Origin: Methylotetracoccus oryzae
GTDB lineage: Bacteria > Pseudomonadota > Gammaproteobacteria > Methylococcales > Methylococcaceae
Length of the DNA: 64,000 bases
Assembly: GCF_006175985.1 (NCBI RefSeq)
Contig: NZ_SRSH01000004.1
Location: 1 to 64,000, forward strand
Direction: 5' to 3'
Under the pieces are notes generated by a model. It saw only the letters and a list, made by a program, of their open reading frames with translations, was not told where the DNA came from and searched no databases. Positions 8,656 to 17,797 of this stretch are shown in pieces. The translations under genes and the position numbers were made by a program. Numbering within the stretch: position 1 is the first letter of the stretch; every line of letters begins with the position of its first letter.

Positions 8656-10413
8656 ATGAATGTCTCCATGCCAGAACGTAGACCGACTAGTAAGCAGGTG
8701 ACAGCGAAGGCCGCATACCTGACGATTTGCCTCACCCCCATTATGGCGGTCGCTATTCCGCCCGGCTTTTCGGAACGCACGATCGCAACCGGACTCGACC
8801 GACCCACTTCTATTTCGTCCGCACCGGACGGGCGCCTATTCATCACCGAACAGGCGGGCAGAGTACGGGTAGTAAAATCAGATACCCTACTACCAAACCC
8901 TTTTGCCACTCTTTCCGTCGACGATACCGGTGAGCGTGGACTCTTGGGTCTGGCACTTGATCCTTCTTTCGAAATCAACCACTACGTCTATCTTTATCAT
9001 ACGGTCAAATCGACTCCCGCGCATAATCGTGTTACACGAGTTACAGCCAATGGCAGCAGGGTAATTCCGGGAAGCGAAAGGGTCACTCTCGATCTGGACC
9101 CTTTAACTACGAGGACCATTCACAACGGAGGGGCCATGCACTTTGGGCTCGACGGAAAACTCTACATCGCTGTAGGCGAAAATGGCCAAGCAGCCAACGC
9201 CCAATCATTGTCCAACAGACTGGGAAAGATGTTGCGAATAAATTCAGACGGCTCTATCCCTGAAAACAACCCACAGTCGTTCCCCGGGGTAGCCGGCAGA
9301 ACAACGGGAGAGAATCGCGCAATCTGGGCACTGGGCCTACGTAATCCGTTTACGTTCGCAGTTCAGCCACTGACCGGGGAGATCATGATAAATGACGTGG
9401 GCGAAAATTCATTTGAAGAGATCAATCGCGGCGGGTCCGGAAGGAACTATGGATGGCCAATAAGTGAGGGGCCATCCTCGAATCACAACTTCTCATCCCC
9501 TATCTTTACGTATCAACATCTGCGCGGAACGCCCACCGGCTGTGCCATAACGGGAGGAGCATTTTATAATCCAGCCAACCAGAAATTCCCACATCCGTAT
9601 TTGGGCAAATACTTCTTTTCTGACTACTGCTCGGGATGGATACGCTATCTTGATCCAGCCGACCCGAAATTCTCGACTGAGTTTGATAATGGGCTCACCC
9701 TCCCTACCGATCTCGATGTCGGGCCAGATGGTTCACTTAACTATCTTGATCGCGGCACCGGCAGGGTGGTAAGCATTCGATATACCGGAACGACCGCGCA
9801 AGCGATCCTACTGTCATCCAGTCAGGCCGAGGTCATTGAAGGCCAAAGTGCCGTCACCTCCATCACGTTGGCAAAGGCGCCTGCGACCAATGTCGTGGTC
9901 AACGTCACCGGAACACGGACACCCGGCACCATCATAGGGCCCCCCTCATCCTTCACATTCACACCTAAGAACTGGAATATTTCACAGACGTTCAGGGTAT
10001 CTCCAAGCCAGGACATCAATCTCTTCGACGAAAGCGCCACGTTCCGATTTCTCGCGCCTGGCCTGGCATCAACCAGGCTTTGGGTGAATGCCATCGATGA
10101 CGACAAACCTGCCAGGGCACCTAGGGCTCTGATCGCCATGCCGCGGAATGCGGATGTCGTGTCGGGCACGAAGGCCGAATTTTTTGGCAACGCATTCAGC
10201 GAAGGCCACCTTGTTCTTTCGAGCCGATTCTTTATCGATGGCGTACTGCAGTTCACGGACATCAATAACACCAACCACTACCACTTGGGCGGCGACCACA
10301 ATCTCTGGGACACTACCGGATTGACGAACGGGTGGCACAGGTTGAGCATGAGGGTTGTTGATGAACGAGGATTCGTGGGCGCCCACAGGATCATGGTCTA
10401 TGTCCAGAACTAG
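8656..10413 (+). CDS. Secreted PQQ-dependent sugar dehydrogenase (glucose/sorbosone dehydrogenase family)
   Basis: The 585-residue exported protein has a long N-region and a hydrophobic signal segment (about 15-37). A six-bladed beta-propeller of the GSDH type covers about 40-385, with family motifs such as LDRPTSISSAPDGRLFITEQ, GERGLLGLALDP, NGGAMHFGLDGKLYIAVGE, WALGLRNPF and GRNYGWP. About 200 C-terminal residues follow that look like Ig-like beta-sandwiches. Soluble relatives oxidise aldoses with pyrroloquinoline quinone in the periplasm. Starts at 8533 and 8656 are both possible; 8656 gives the more normal signal peptide. Base composition is visibly less GC-rich than its neighbours, which suggests a foreign origin. 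Confidence 0.8.
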   Translation: MNVSMPERRPTSKQVTAKAAYLTICLTPIMAVAIPPGFSERTIATGLDRPTSISSAPDGRLFITEQAGRVRVVKSDTLLPNPFATLSVDDTGERGLLGLALDPSFEINHYVYLYHTVKSTPAHNRVTRVTANGSRVIPGSERVTLDLDPLTTRTIHNGGAMHFGLDGKLYIAVGENGQAANAQSLSNRLGKMLRINSDGSIPENNPQSFPGVAGRTTGENRAIWALGLRNPFTFAVQPLTGEIMINDVGENSFEEINRGGSGRNYGWPISEGPSSNHNFSSPIFTYQHLRGTPTGCAITGGAFYNPANQKFPHPYLGKYFFSDYCSGWIRYLDPADPKFSTEFDNGLTLPTDLDVGPDGSLNYLDRGTGRVVSIRYTGTTAQAILLSSSQAEVIEGQSAVTSITLAKAPATNVVVNVTGTRTPGTIIGPPSSFTFTPKNWNISQTFRVSPSQDINLFDESATFRFLAPGLASTRLWVNAIDDDKPARAPRALIAMPRNADVVSGTKAEFFGNAFSEGHLVLSSRFFIDGVLQFTDINNTNHYHLGGDHNLWDTTGLTNGWHRLSMRVVDERGFVGAHRIMVYVQN

Positions 10414-10666
10414 GCTGCGGTCTTTCGGTCTCTTCCAGCGCGGACGCCTAAACACGCGCCGTTGTTGGGCCCTTGTCCAGGCGCTTGCCTAGAGGGCGAA
10501 AGGCGAGACCTTGAATGGCATTGGCTATACAGCCGTTACGATGCAGGTGCGGCGCAAATTGGGCAAGCCAGGCGCTCGGTCGAAAAGCCGAGGCGCCATG
10601 GCCGCCCACGAACTCCCACGTTTTATGCCTGGCATCCGTCCCTGGCGGCACACGGACACCCTTCGG

Positions 10667-13084
10667 TCAGCCTTCTGCGACTTGCCCTTCCGAAACGACA
10701 CCCCCATCCCACCGCCAATCTCGAACTTCCGGCATGTCTTCACCGTATCGCTCGATATAAGCGGTGTGATCGAGGAGTTTGTCACGGAGCAACTGCTTCG
10801 TGTACGCACCGCGTGAGCCCAGGCTCGGCACCCGATCGATGACGTCGATAGCCAGATGGAAACGGTCGAGATCGTTCAGCACCACCATGTCGAAGGGCGT
10901 GGTCGTCGTTCCGTTCTCCTTGTACCCTCGCACATGCCACTGGTCGTGATTGGTTCGGCGGTACGTCAAGCGATGAATCAGCCAGGGATATCCGTGGAAC
11001 GCAAAGAGGGTCGGCTTGTCCCGAGTGAAAAGAACGTCGAAGTCGGGGTCGGAGAGGCCGTGCGGATGCTCGCTCTGCGGTTGCAAGGTCATCAGATTGA
11101 CGATGTTCACGACGCGGATCTTGAGTTCGGGAAAGTGCTCCCGCAGGATCTTGACTGCAGCCAGCGTCTCCAGCGTAGGCACGTCGCCGCAGCAGGCCAT
11201 CACGACGTCCGGGTCGCTGCCCTCGTCGTTGCTGGCCCACTCCCAGATGCCTAGCCCGGCCGTGCAGTGCCTGACGGCGGCCTCGATGTTCAGCCATTGC
11301 GCTTCCGGCTGTTTGCCCGCGACGATCACATTGACGTAGTTGCGGCTGCGCAGGCAGTGGTCCGTCACCGAGAGCAACGTGTTCGCATCCGGAGGGAGAT
11401 AGACCCGGATGACATCCGCCTTCTTGTTCACCACGTGGTCAATGAAACCCGGATCCTGGTGGCTGAAGCCGTTGTGGTCCTGGCGCCAAACATGGGAGGA
11501 CAACAGGTAGTTCAGCGAGGCAATCGGTCGTCGCCACGGAATGGCCCGCGACATCTTCAGCCACTTCGCATGCTGATTGAACATCGAATCGATGATATGG
11601 ATGAAGGCTTCATAGCATGAGAAGAAGCCGTGCCGGCCGGTGAGCAGATAGCCTTCCAGCCAACCCTCGCATTGGTGCTCGCTCAACATCTCCATGACCC
11701 GGCCGTCGGGCGCAACGTGTTCATCAGCCAAGGTAATGTCCGCAGTCGAACAGCGGTCAGTGACTTCGAACACCGCATCCCAGCGATTCGACGCGGTTTC
11801 GTCCGGGCTGAATACACGGAAATTGCGTGCATCGGCATTACCAGCGAGCACATCACGAATGAAGCGGCCCTGTACTCGGGTCGCCTCGGCCGTCACGGCT
11901 CCGGGCTCTGTAACCTCGACAGCGTAGTGGCGGAAATCCGGCATCACCAAGTCACGGAGCAGCGCACCGCCATTGGCATGCGGGTTCGCCCCCATGCGCC
12001 GGTCGCCTGTGGGCGCCAGCTCGGCGAGTTCCGGCAGGAGCGCGCCATGCTCGTCGAATAGCTCCTCCGGACGGTAGCTCTTCATCCAGGATTCAAGAAT
12101 TTTCAGATGCTCAGGCTTCTTCGCGAGTTCGGCAACCGGCACCTGGTGTGCGCGAAACGTTCCTTCGACCGGTTTGTCGTCGACTAGCTCTGGCCCGGTC
12201 CAGCCCTTCCGCGAGCGCAGCACGATCATTGGCCACCGGGGGCGCTCGCGGAAACCGTCACTGCGGGCCTTTCGCTGGATGGCCTTAATCTCCGCGATCA
12301 CCGTATCGAGTGTGGCCGCCATCAGCTGGTGCATGGTCTCCGGGTCGTCACCCTCGACGAAATGCGGCGCATAAGCGTAGCCACGGAACAGCGATTCCAG
12401 TTCGTCGCGGGGAATTCGCGCGAGCACGGTCGGACCGGCAATCTTGTAGCCGTTCAAATGCAGAATGGGCAGCACGGCGCCGTCGTGAACGGGGTTGAGG
12501 AATTTGTTGGAGTGCCAACTGGTGGCCAATGCGCCTGTTTCAGCCTCGCCGTCGCCGATCACACAGGCGACCAGCAGTTCGGGGTTATCGAAGGCCGCGC
12601 CGTAGGCATGGGCCAGCGAATAACCAAGCTCCCCACCCTCGTTGATCGACCCTGGTGTCTCGGGAGCCACATGACTGGGAATGCCGCCCGGAAAGGAGAA
12701 CTGGGTGAATAGTCGCTTCAGACCTGCTTCATCCCGTGAGATCTTGGGATACAGCTCGCTGTAAGTGCCCTCCAGGTAGGTGTTGGCGACGATCCCGGGT
12801 CCGCCATGTCCCGGACCCGTCACGTAGATCATGTCCAGATCATATTGCTTGATGACCCGATTCAGGTGGACGTAGATGAAGTTCAGCCCCGGCGTCGTCC
12901 CCCAATGGCCGAGCAATCTCGGTTTCACGTGCTCCAGCGTCAAAGGCATCTTGAGCAGCGGATTGTCGTACAGGTAGATCTGCCCGACCGACAGATAGTT
13001 GGCTGCCCGCCAATAAGCGTTCATCTTGCTCAGGAGATCGGGGGACAGGGTCTGCCGTGTGGCATCAGTGTTCGGTGTGTTCAT
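10667..13084 (-). CDS. xfp: Phosphoketolase (xylulose-5-phosphate/fructose-6-phosphate)
   Basis: The 805-residue thiamine-diphosphate enzyme has the usual length and motifs of the family: [34 protein letters not shown], and the TPP-binding segment [19 protein letters not shown]. The C-terminal part carries [19 protein letters not shown]. It cleaves xylulose 5-phosphate (and often fructose 6-phosphate) with phosphate to acetyl phosphate plus a C3 or C4 sugar phosphate in the cytosol. No acetate kinase or phosphotransacetylase gene is adjacent. I prefer the ATG at 13084 ([11 protein letters not shown]); a longer reading to 13141 has no family support. Confidence 0.95.
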   Translation of the reverse strand: MNTPNTDATRQTLSPDLLSKMNAYWRAANYLSVGQIYLYDNPLLKMPLTLEHVKPRLLGHWGTTPGLNFIYVHLNRVIKQYDLDMIYVTGPGHGGPGIVANTYLEGTYSELYPKISRDEAGLKRLFTQFSFPGGIPSHVAPETPGSINEGGELGYSLAHAYGAAFDNPELLVACVIGDGEAETGALATSWHSNKFLNPVHDGAVLPILHLNGYKIAGPTVLARIPRDELESLFRGYAYAPHFVEGDDPETMHQLMAATLDTVIAEIKAIQRKARSDGFRERPRWPMIVLRSRKGWTGPELVDDKPVEGTFRAHQVPVAELAKKPEHLKILESWMKSYRPEELFDEHGALLPELAELAPTGDRRMGANPHANGGALLRDLVMPDFRHYAVEVTEPGAVTAEATRVQGRFIRDVLAGNADARNFRVFSPDETASNRWDAVFEVTDRCSTADITLADEHVAPDGRVMEMLSEHQCEGWLEGYLLTGRHGFFSCYEAFIHIIDSMFNQHAKWLKMSRAIPWRRPIASLNYLLSSHVWRQDHNGFSHQDPGFIDHVVNKKADVIRVYLPPDANTLLSVTDHCLRSRNYVNVIVAGKQPEAQWLNIEAAVRHCTAGLGIWEWASNDEGSDPDVVMACCGDVPTLETLAAVKILREHFPELKIRVVNIVNLMTLQPQSEHPHGLSDPDFDVLFTRDKPTLFAFHGYPWLIHRLTYRRTNHDQWHVRGYKENGTTTTPFDMVVLNDLDRFHLAIDVIDRVPSLGSRGAYTKQLLRDKLLDHTAYIERYGEDMPEVRDWRWDGGVVSEGQVAEG

Positions 13085-13245
13085 GAGCGGGTCACTATTC
13101 CTTTCGGATGGGGATACGCGGCGTAACGAGTTTCCGGCCACGACTCATTCCACCACCAGTTCCATCAGATCAAGGACCGGGTAGGCGGTGGCGCTCACGC
13201 CCGCAGATCACCCATGCCGGCTGAAAGCAAGTATGTCGAACGCGG

Positions 13246-13692
13246 TCATTGGGAACCGTTTTCCCCAGGTTCGGCAGCGTGATCAGCAGCGGCCGCATCC
13301 GGGGAGCATTGCGCTTCGGGCGGCCGACCCGAGCGCGGGGAGCGTCGAGCGGCCTTCATCAGCCAGGCCACCGGCAGCGCGGTATACAAGGTATGCGCCG
13401 AGGCAATCAGGCTGATAGCCGACTTCAGCGGTGTTTTCGGGGCGACGCCGGGACCATCGGCGGTAGCGACCGATGCGGAGGGCCGCGGCCGGGTCAGTTC
13501 TCCGGTGAGGAACCCGATTCCACCTGCCAGCAGCAAGCTGGTGGGCGATGTCATCCGCTGGTGTATCTTCCGTATCAGCTCGGCGGCGCGAGCATCCAGC
13601 CCCCGGCGGCGACTCGCAAGCTGTCGCTCCGCGGCCGCGATGCGGCCGGTCAGAGATCCGGGAGGGTTTCGGGCGAACGTCCAGGCCACCAT
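13246..13692 (-). CDS. YqjK-like membrane-associated protein
   Basis: The 148-residue protein has a helical basic region (TGRIAAAERQLASRRRGLDA), one hydrophobic segment near residues 52-68 (SLLLAGGIGFLTGELT), a second weaker one near 88-108, and a low-complexity tail. Its start codon overlaps the stop of the YqjE-like gene as TGATG, which implies translational coupling. E. coli has the order yqjD-yqjE-yqjK; the same order and similar topology here support the YqjK-like call, although sequence similarity is only general. Function is unknown. Confidence 0.6.
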   Translation of the reverse strand: MVAWTFARNPPGSLTGRIAAAERQLASRRRGLDARAAELIRKIHQRMTSPTSLLLAGGIGFLTGELTRPRPSASVATADGPGVAPKTPLKSAISLIASAHTLYTALPVAWLMKAARRSPRSGRPPEAQCSPDAAAADHAAEPGENGSQ

Positions 13693-14087
13693 CACGATGG
13701 CTCCGGATTCCGGGAAGCGTCGGGCACAGGCCGAAGACTGCGAAGGGTCGCCGGGAATTGCAGGTGGCGGCTGTTGCGCCTAATCACTCCCCAGAGAATC
13801 AGCGCGAACAGCAGATTCATCGCGACTGCCAGCAGCAGGGCTTCACTCCAAGCCAGACCCGCGCCGACCAGTGCCATGACCGCCGCAGCCATGAGTCCCA
13901 GCCACGCGCTACTAAGCATGACGGCCAGCATGATGCCGGCAACCATCATTCCCACTAGACTCTTGCCCGCGCGCTGCGTTTCCAGCGCGGCCAACAAGAA
14001 GCGATCGTGAGCCAGTGCACGAAGCTCATCCCAAAGGGACTGGATGTCTTCGAGCACTCGGGATTCGCTGACCGGACCGCCGCTCAT
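13692..14087 (-). CDS. YqjE-like phage-holin-superfamily membrane protein
   Basis: The 131-residue protein has an N-terminal amphipathic helix (LEDIQSLWDELRALAHDRF, then LLAALETQRAG) and two strong transmembrane helices (about 45-72 and 76-100). This is the layout of PF07332 / YqjE proteins. The in-frame reading extends to a TTG at 14135, but the ATG at 14087 (MSGGPVSESR) has a better context. It is second in a DUF883-YqjE-YqjK-like operon. In E. coli the neighbour YqjD tethers ribosomes to the membrane in stationary phase; YqjE itself has no established activity. Confidence 0.75.
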   Translation of the reverse strand: MSGGPVSESRVLEDIQSLWDELRALAHDRFLLAALETQRAGKSLVGMMVAGIMLAVMLSSAWLGLMAAAVMALVGAGLAWSEALLLAVAMNLLFALILWGVIRRNSRHLQFPATLRSLRPVPDASRNPEPS

Positions 14088-14146
14088 CGCAGCCTGCCCG
14101 GAAGTCTGTGGTCCTTCTGAGTCTGGGGCTATCAAGACCAGCCCTG

Positions 14147-14377
14147 CTAGCGGCTGCTCAGTAGGCGGCTCAGCAGAAACCCTGCCGCTGCCGCGATACC
14201 GAGCGAGGTTAGCGGGTTTTCACGGACATACCCGCGACAGTTTTCCATCAGTTGCTGCTCAGCGTTCTTGAGCTGATCACCCTTTTCACCGATCACCTCG
14301 GCGGCTCGATTGGTAGCACTCGCTATCTTGTCGACAGCCTCGTGGGCAGCAATCGATACATTATCGATAGTCTCCAT
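14147..14377 (-). CDS. DUF883 (YqjD/ElaB-like) membrane protein A
   Basis: The 76-residue product has an N-terminal helical region (AAHEAVDKIASATNRAAEVI, then GEKGDQLKNAEQQLM) and the family-defining C-terminus: YVRENPLTSLGIAAAAGFLL followed by a short basic end. The C-terminal helix anchors the protein in the inner membrane. E. coli YqjD binds ribosomes at the membrane in stationary phase. A gaggaag ribosome site precedes the ATG. It is a close paralogue of the gene at 14446. Confidence 0.87.
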   Translation of the reverse strand: METIDNVSIAAHEAVDKIASATNRAAEVIGEKGDQLKNAEQQLMENCRGYVRENPLTSLGIAAAAGFLLSRLLSSR

Positions 14378-14445
14378 GACGTCTTCCTCTCTACTCTTTG
14401 ACTAGGCGATCAGCGTATTCACAGTCACAACAAAAGGATGTGCTT

Positions 14446-14676
14446 TCAGCGACGACTCAACATCCAACCGAGCAGAAACCCAGCCGCACCGGCGATCCCA
14501 ATGGAGGCGACCGGGTGGCCGCAAACATAACCGCGACACTGCTTCATCAGCCGTTGTTCGGCGCTCTTTATCTGCTTTCCCTTTTCGCCGATTACTTCAG
14601 CCGCGTGATCTGCCGCATCGGCAATCTTGTCGCCCGCCTCGTGAGCGAACTTTGACACTTTTTCCGTGGTTCCCAT
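14446..14676 (-). CDS. DUF883 (YqjD/ElaB-like) membrane protein B
   Basis: This 76-residue tandem paralogue of DUF883 protein A has the same length and pattern (AHEAGDKIADAADHAAEVIG, then YVCGHPVASIGIAGAAGFLL). It differs in a cysteine in the YVCGHP turn where the sister has YVRENP. A ggag ribosome site is six bases from the ATG. It lies directly after the BON lipoprotein gene, so one transcript may run BON-DUF883-DUF883-YqjE-YqjK. Confidence 0.87.
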   Translation of the reverse strand: MGTTEKVSKFAHEAGDKIADAADHAAEVIGEKGKQIKSAEQRLMKQCRGYVCGHPVASIGIAGAAGFLLGWMLSRR

Positions 14677-14690
14677 CGTATTCTCCGAGT

Positions 14691-15005
14691 CTATTTAAGT
14701 AACATGTCTTTCTTCACCGACCTAACACCATCGACACCGCGCGCTACTACAACGGCGCTGGCGATATTCGCATCGGAATTGACGAAGCCACTGAGTTGCA
14801 CGATGCCGTTCGACGTTTCCACATTGATCCTCGCGTACCTCAAGGCAGGCTCCGTCGAAATCGCTTCCTTTATTCTGGCCGCGACGACGCGATCATCAAC
14901 ATCAGTCGCAGTTCCGTCATTTTCATTTACAAGTACGCACCCATTAGCCATTAAAATCATCGAAGCCAGAAGCACTTTATAGCCAAATTTGATGTGGGAC
15001 TTCAT
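14691..15005 (-). CDS. BON-domain lipoprotein (OsmY-like)
   Basis: The 104-residue product starts with a signal peptide ending in a lipobox (LMANGC, Cys near 23) and carries one BON domain at about 35-104 with the typical VDDRVVAARIKEAIS, NVETSNGIVQLSGFV and ARGVDGVRSVKKD elements. BON domains bind phospholipid or envelope surfaces, and OsmY-type proteins respond to osmotic stress. It is probably anchored in the outer membrane. Palindromic site 4 lies about 110 bp upstream. Confidence 0.87.
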   Translation of the reverse strand: MKSHIKFGYKVLLASMILMANGCVLVNENDGTATDVDDRVVAARIKEAISTEPALRYARINVETSNGIVQLSGFVNSDANIASAVVVARGVDGVRSVKKDMLLK

Positions 15006-15389
15006 TGCCGGAATTACCCCCCATTAGCCACCGCGCCACTGCTCGTCTGAGCCGAAAATAAGGACGCGTCACAGCAACGCGTTGACGAAACGATATCCAT
15101 CTACCGGGTTGCAGTCGGTACGGTAGCGCACAGACTGTCCCCGGGGATTACGTAAACTTTTCCGCGCCTGTCCTGCCGTTTGGTGTAAAGCGAAACATCG
15201 CTCCCTCCACATCAGCGGCATTACGGTTTCCAAATTTCGGATACGACACTTGGATAAAGCCTGAATTTGCCTGGTGCTTCGTCCTGTTTGGGCCGGGCGC
15301 TTGTGCCGTGGAGCAAGATTATCGGGAACCAATAATGGCGGCTCCCTATCGTTGGCAAGTCGACTAGAATGCGGGCGCCGCCCCGCGGA
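15006..15389. other. Intergenic region upstream of the BON lipoprotein
   Basis: No gene is seen. It contains palindromic site 4 at 15115-15134 and lies downstream of the Mla-like operon's last gene (minus strand). Confidence 0.4.
15115..15134. promoter_or_regulatory. 20-bp palindromic site 4
   Basis: On the minus strand it reads tctgtgcgctaccgtaccga and matches all 11 fixed positions of the shared pattern. It lies about 110 bp upstream of the BON lipoprotein gene and so probably controls the BON-DUF883-YqjE-YqjK run. Confidence 0.62.
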
Positions 15390-16037
15390 TCAGTTCTCCG
15401 CCCGAACACCGCGCGCGGTCTCGGCGCAAAAAGCCGCGAGGCTTGCCAGCACCTTTTTCACCGCCCGATTGGCTGCCACCACGCCGCCGTAGGGGTCGTC
15501 GCTGGCAGCGGGAATAGCCGCATCGAATTGCCGCCCGGCCAGCACACGGCGCGTCTTGTCGTCGACCAGGTACGCTCTTAGCGTGAAGCGGACACGACTC
15601 CGCAGCGAGGTGAACTCCTGCTGCAAGTCAATGATCTCGGTATCGAGCCGCAGGTCGCCACCCGCAGCGCTGGGCGCCAGCACGACGGCACGGAACGCGC
15701 CGGTGCGCTCGATGGCGGCAACCAGCAAAGGCCCGAGCATCCGCGCCGGCGGGTCCACCCATTCGCTATGCGCGAAATACTCCAGCTGGTGGCGCTCTCG
15801 GACGTAGATGATCCGGGAACTGTCGAAGCCGGCCGCCGCGCGTGGAGGATTGACAGTCAGGGTCGGTGCGGTGGCCGGTGCCCTCACCGCCAGCGGTGCA
15901 GCCCGCGCACTGTCGAGCGAATAAAAGCTCGTAGTCGGCGTTGCCGCGGGAGACAACCAGCTGCAGGCGGTGACCGCCAGCAGCACCAGACCGATGACCA
16001 AGCCCCTTCCGCAGCGCGCCATCGAGCGTTTTTTCAT
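15390..16037 (-). CDS. ABC-transport auxiliary lipoprotein (PqiC/DUF330-like)
   Basis: The 215-residue lipoprotein has a signal peptide with lipobox VTACSW (Cys near 25). The body fits the ABC-type transport auxiliary lipoprotein family: TSFYSLDSARAAP at the start, RIIYVRERHQLEYFAHSEWV, and a region of strands ending with the YGGVVAANRAVKKVL helix. Such lipoproteins sit at the outer membrane and receive phospholipid from MlaD-type channels. The ATG overlaps the stop of the MlaD-like gene and has a good ribosome site (ggaggtc). It is the last gene of the Mla-like operon. Confidence 0.85.
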   Translation of the reverse strand: MKKRSMARCGRGLVIGLVLLAVTACSWLSPAATPTTSFYSLDSARAAPLAVRAPATAPTLTVNPPRAAAGFDSSRIIYVRERHQLEYFAHSEWVDPPARMLGPLLVAAIERTGAFRAVVLAPSAAGGDLRLDTEIIDLQQEFTSLRSRVRFTLRAYLVDDKTRRVLAGRQFDAAIPAASDDPYGGVVAANRAVKKVLASLAAFCAETARGVRAEN

Positions 16038-16984
16038 GGCCTTGACCTCCCGGTTGTTGACTCACCCGGACCTTCCGGAACCGGGGTACGACCGAACAAC
16101 AGACCCCTCGGATTACGCTCGGTTTGCTCGGTCAGGCGCCGCAGCGAGGTCGCCAGGACACCGAGTTCGCCCAGCAGGCGTCCCAGTTCGGGGAGTGTTT
16201 CCGCGGTGAAGCGCCTGGCGTCGGCACCGACAGCTTCGACCACAGCACCGGCGCTGGCGCTGGCCCGGGCAACCTCGTTGCCCATTTTCTCGACGGCGCG
16301 GGCACTCCTGTCGATACGCTCGATCACCGGCCCGGAACGAGCGGTTGCCCGCGCGGCATTTTCGAAAGTGCGCGCCGCGCTGGTGATTCCCGCATCGATC
16401 GTCTCCTTGCGCGCGGCGATCGTGTGCGCCACGGCAGCGATGTCGGCAAGCGTGCGGGTCAGCGCAGCCCGGTTCTCGTCGCTGAGCAGCGCGTTGATGT
16501 TGTCCGATGTGCTGTCCAGCTTCGCCAGCACCGTGGTCAGCACATTCTCCAGTCGCGCGCTGAGCGAAGGCTTGGTGCGGATCACCGGATAGTCGCTGCC
16601 CGGCGCCGTACGCAGCGACGGCGCATCGCGCGCGCCACCGCTGAGCTCGACATAGGCTATGCCCGTCAGGCCCTGGGTGTTGAGCACCGCCACCGTGTCC
16701 TCCTTGATCGGCGTGCCGCGTTCGATGGCAAAGAGCAGATTGACCCGCTCCGGGTTGCCCGCGTCCAAGCGTATCTCCCGCACCTTGCCCACGTCGACGC
16801 CGTTGTATTTGACCGGCGCATTTAGGTTGAGGCCGGCCACCGATTCATCCGACACCGCGCGATAAAGGTCGTAGTGCTTCTGAAAGGCCCCGCCCGATGC
16901 GAGCCAAAGCACGCCCGCGATCAGCGCCGCACCCAGGACCAGCACGAAGCCGCCGACGAGGGTGTAGTTCACTTTGGTTTCGAT
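16034..16984 (-). CDS. MlaD/MCE-domain lipid transport protein
   Basis: The protein is about 316 residues: an N-terminal transmembrane helix (TLVGGFVLVLGAALIAGVLW), an MCE domain at about 40-120 (VSDESVAGLNLNAPVKYNGV, DVGKVREIRL, NTQGLTGIAYVEL), and a long alpha-helical C-terminal part typical of periplasm-spanning MCE proteins. It carries lipid between the inner-membrane permease and the outer membrane. The start is odd: family members begin METKVNYT, but here the position of ATG is ATC (16984), correctly spaced after GGAGG. The first normal codon is GTG at 16972, too far from the ribosome site. Confidence 0.85.
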   Translation of the reverse strand: METKVNYTLVGGFVLVLGAALIAGVLWLASGGAFQKHYDLYRAVSDESVAGLNLNAPVKYNGVDVGKVREIRLDAGNPERVNLLFAIERGTPIKEDTVAVLNTQGLTGIAYVELSGGARDAPSLRTAPGSDYPVIRTKPSLSARLENVLTTVLAKLDSTSDNINALLSDENRAALTRTLADIAAVAHTIAARKETIDAGITSAARTFENAARATARSGPVIERIDRSARAVEKMGNEVARASASAGAVVEAVGADARRFTAETLPELGRLLGELGVLATSLRRLTEQTERNPRGLLFGRTPVPEGPGESTTGRSRP

Positions 16985-17796
16985 GCCGGCCTCCCCCGTC
17001 CTCCGACGGTGTGTCTCCCGCTCTGCTGCGCCGCTCTGCCGCGGGGGCCGTCGAAGAAGCGCCTTATCTCGGGATCGTCCCTCTCTGCAAGCTCCGGCAT
17101 CGAACCGATACCGACCACTTTGCCGCCGGCGAGGACGGCGACGCGATCGGCGACCTGCCACAGCAAGTCGAGGTCGTGGGTGATCATGACGATGGTCAGG
17201 CCGAACAGATCCTGCAGCTTGAGCACGAGATCGTCGATGCCACCGGCGCTGTCCGGATCGAGTCCGGCCGTGGGTTCGTCGAGAAACAGCAGTTCCGGAT
17301 CGAGTGACAGCGCGCGGGCCAGGGCGGCACGCTTCAACATGCCACCACTGAGTTCGGCGGGATACTGGGCGCCGACCTCGGGCTCCAGTCCGGTCATTGC
17401 GAGCTTCCACGCGGCGATGTCATCGATCAGCGTATCGTCGAGACCGGTGTGTTCGCGCAGTGGCAGGCCGACGTTTTCCTTCACCGTCAGCGAACCGAAC
17501 AGACCACCCTGCTGGAACATCACGCCCCAGCGCTGACGCAGCGCAAGCGCATCGGCATCCCCGAGGGTGGCCAGATCGAGGCCGAGGACCCGGATGGAGC
17601 CGGAGTTCGGGGTGTGCAGCAGAATCATCTCGCGCAGCAACGTCGATTTGCCGGAGCCGCTGCCGCCGATCACTGCAAAGATCTCGGCACGACGCACGTC
17701 GAGACTGAGGTCAGCGTGGACGGTGTGATTGCCGAAACGCGTAGACACCTTGCTGACCTCAATGACGACCTCCGTCGTCTGCACAGCGGTCGTCAC
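16969..17796 (-). CDS. MlaF-like ABC transporter ATPase
   Basis: The 275-residue ATPase has Walker A GGSGSGKSTLL, Q-loop MFQQGGLFGSLTV, signature ELSGGMLKRAALARAL, Walker B LLFLDEPTAGLD and an H-loop ITHD. All catalytic residues are present. It energises the MlaE-type permease encoded just upstream. The permease stop (17798-17800) is one base from the GTG at 17796, which I take as the start; the longer frame to 17985 lies inside the permease gene. The end overlaps the MlaD-like gene. The C-terminus has a basic tail (RGRPASKPK). Confidence 0.9.
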   Translation of the reverse strand: MTTAVQTTEVVIEVSKVSTRFGNHTVHADLSLDVRRAEIFAVIGGSGSGKSTLLREMILLHTPNSGSIRVLGLDLATLGDADALALRQRWGVMFQQGGLFGSLTVKENVGLPLREHTGLDDTLIDDIAAWKLAMTGLEPEVGAQYPAELSGGMLKRAALARALSLDPELLFLDEPTAGLDPDSAGGIDDLVLKLQDLFGLTIVMITHDLDLLWQVADRVAVLAGGKVVGIGSMPELAERDDPEIRRFFDGPRGRAAQQSGRHTVGGRGRPASKPK

Positions 17797-17797
17797 G

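Noticed and set aside
15069-15332. An open frame across the region holding palindromic site 4
   Set aside because: Basic, low-complexity composition and no start context.
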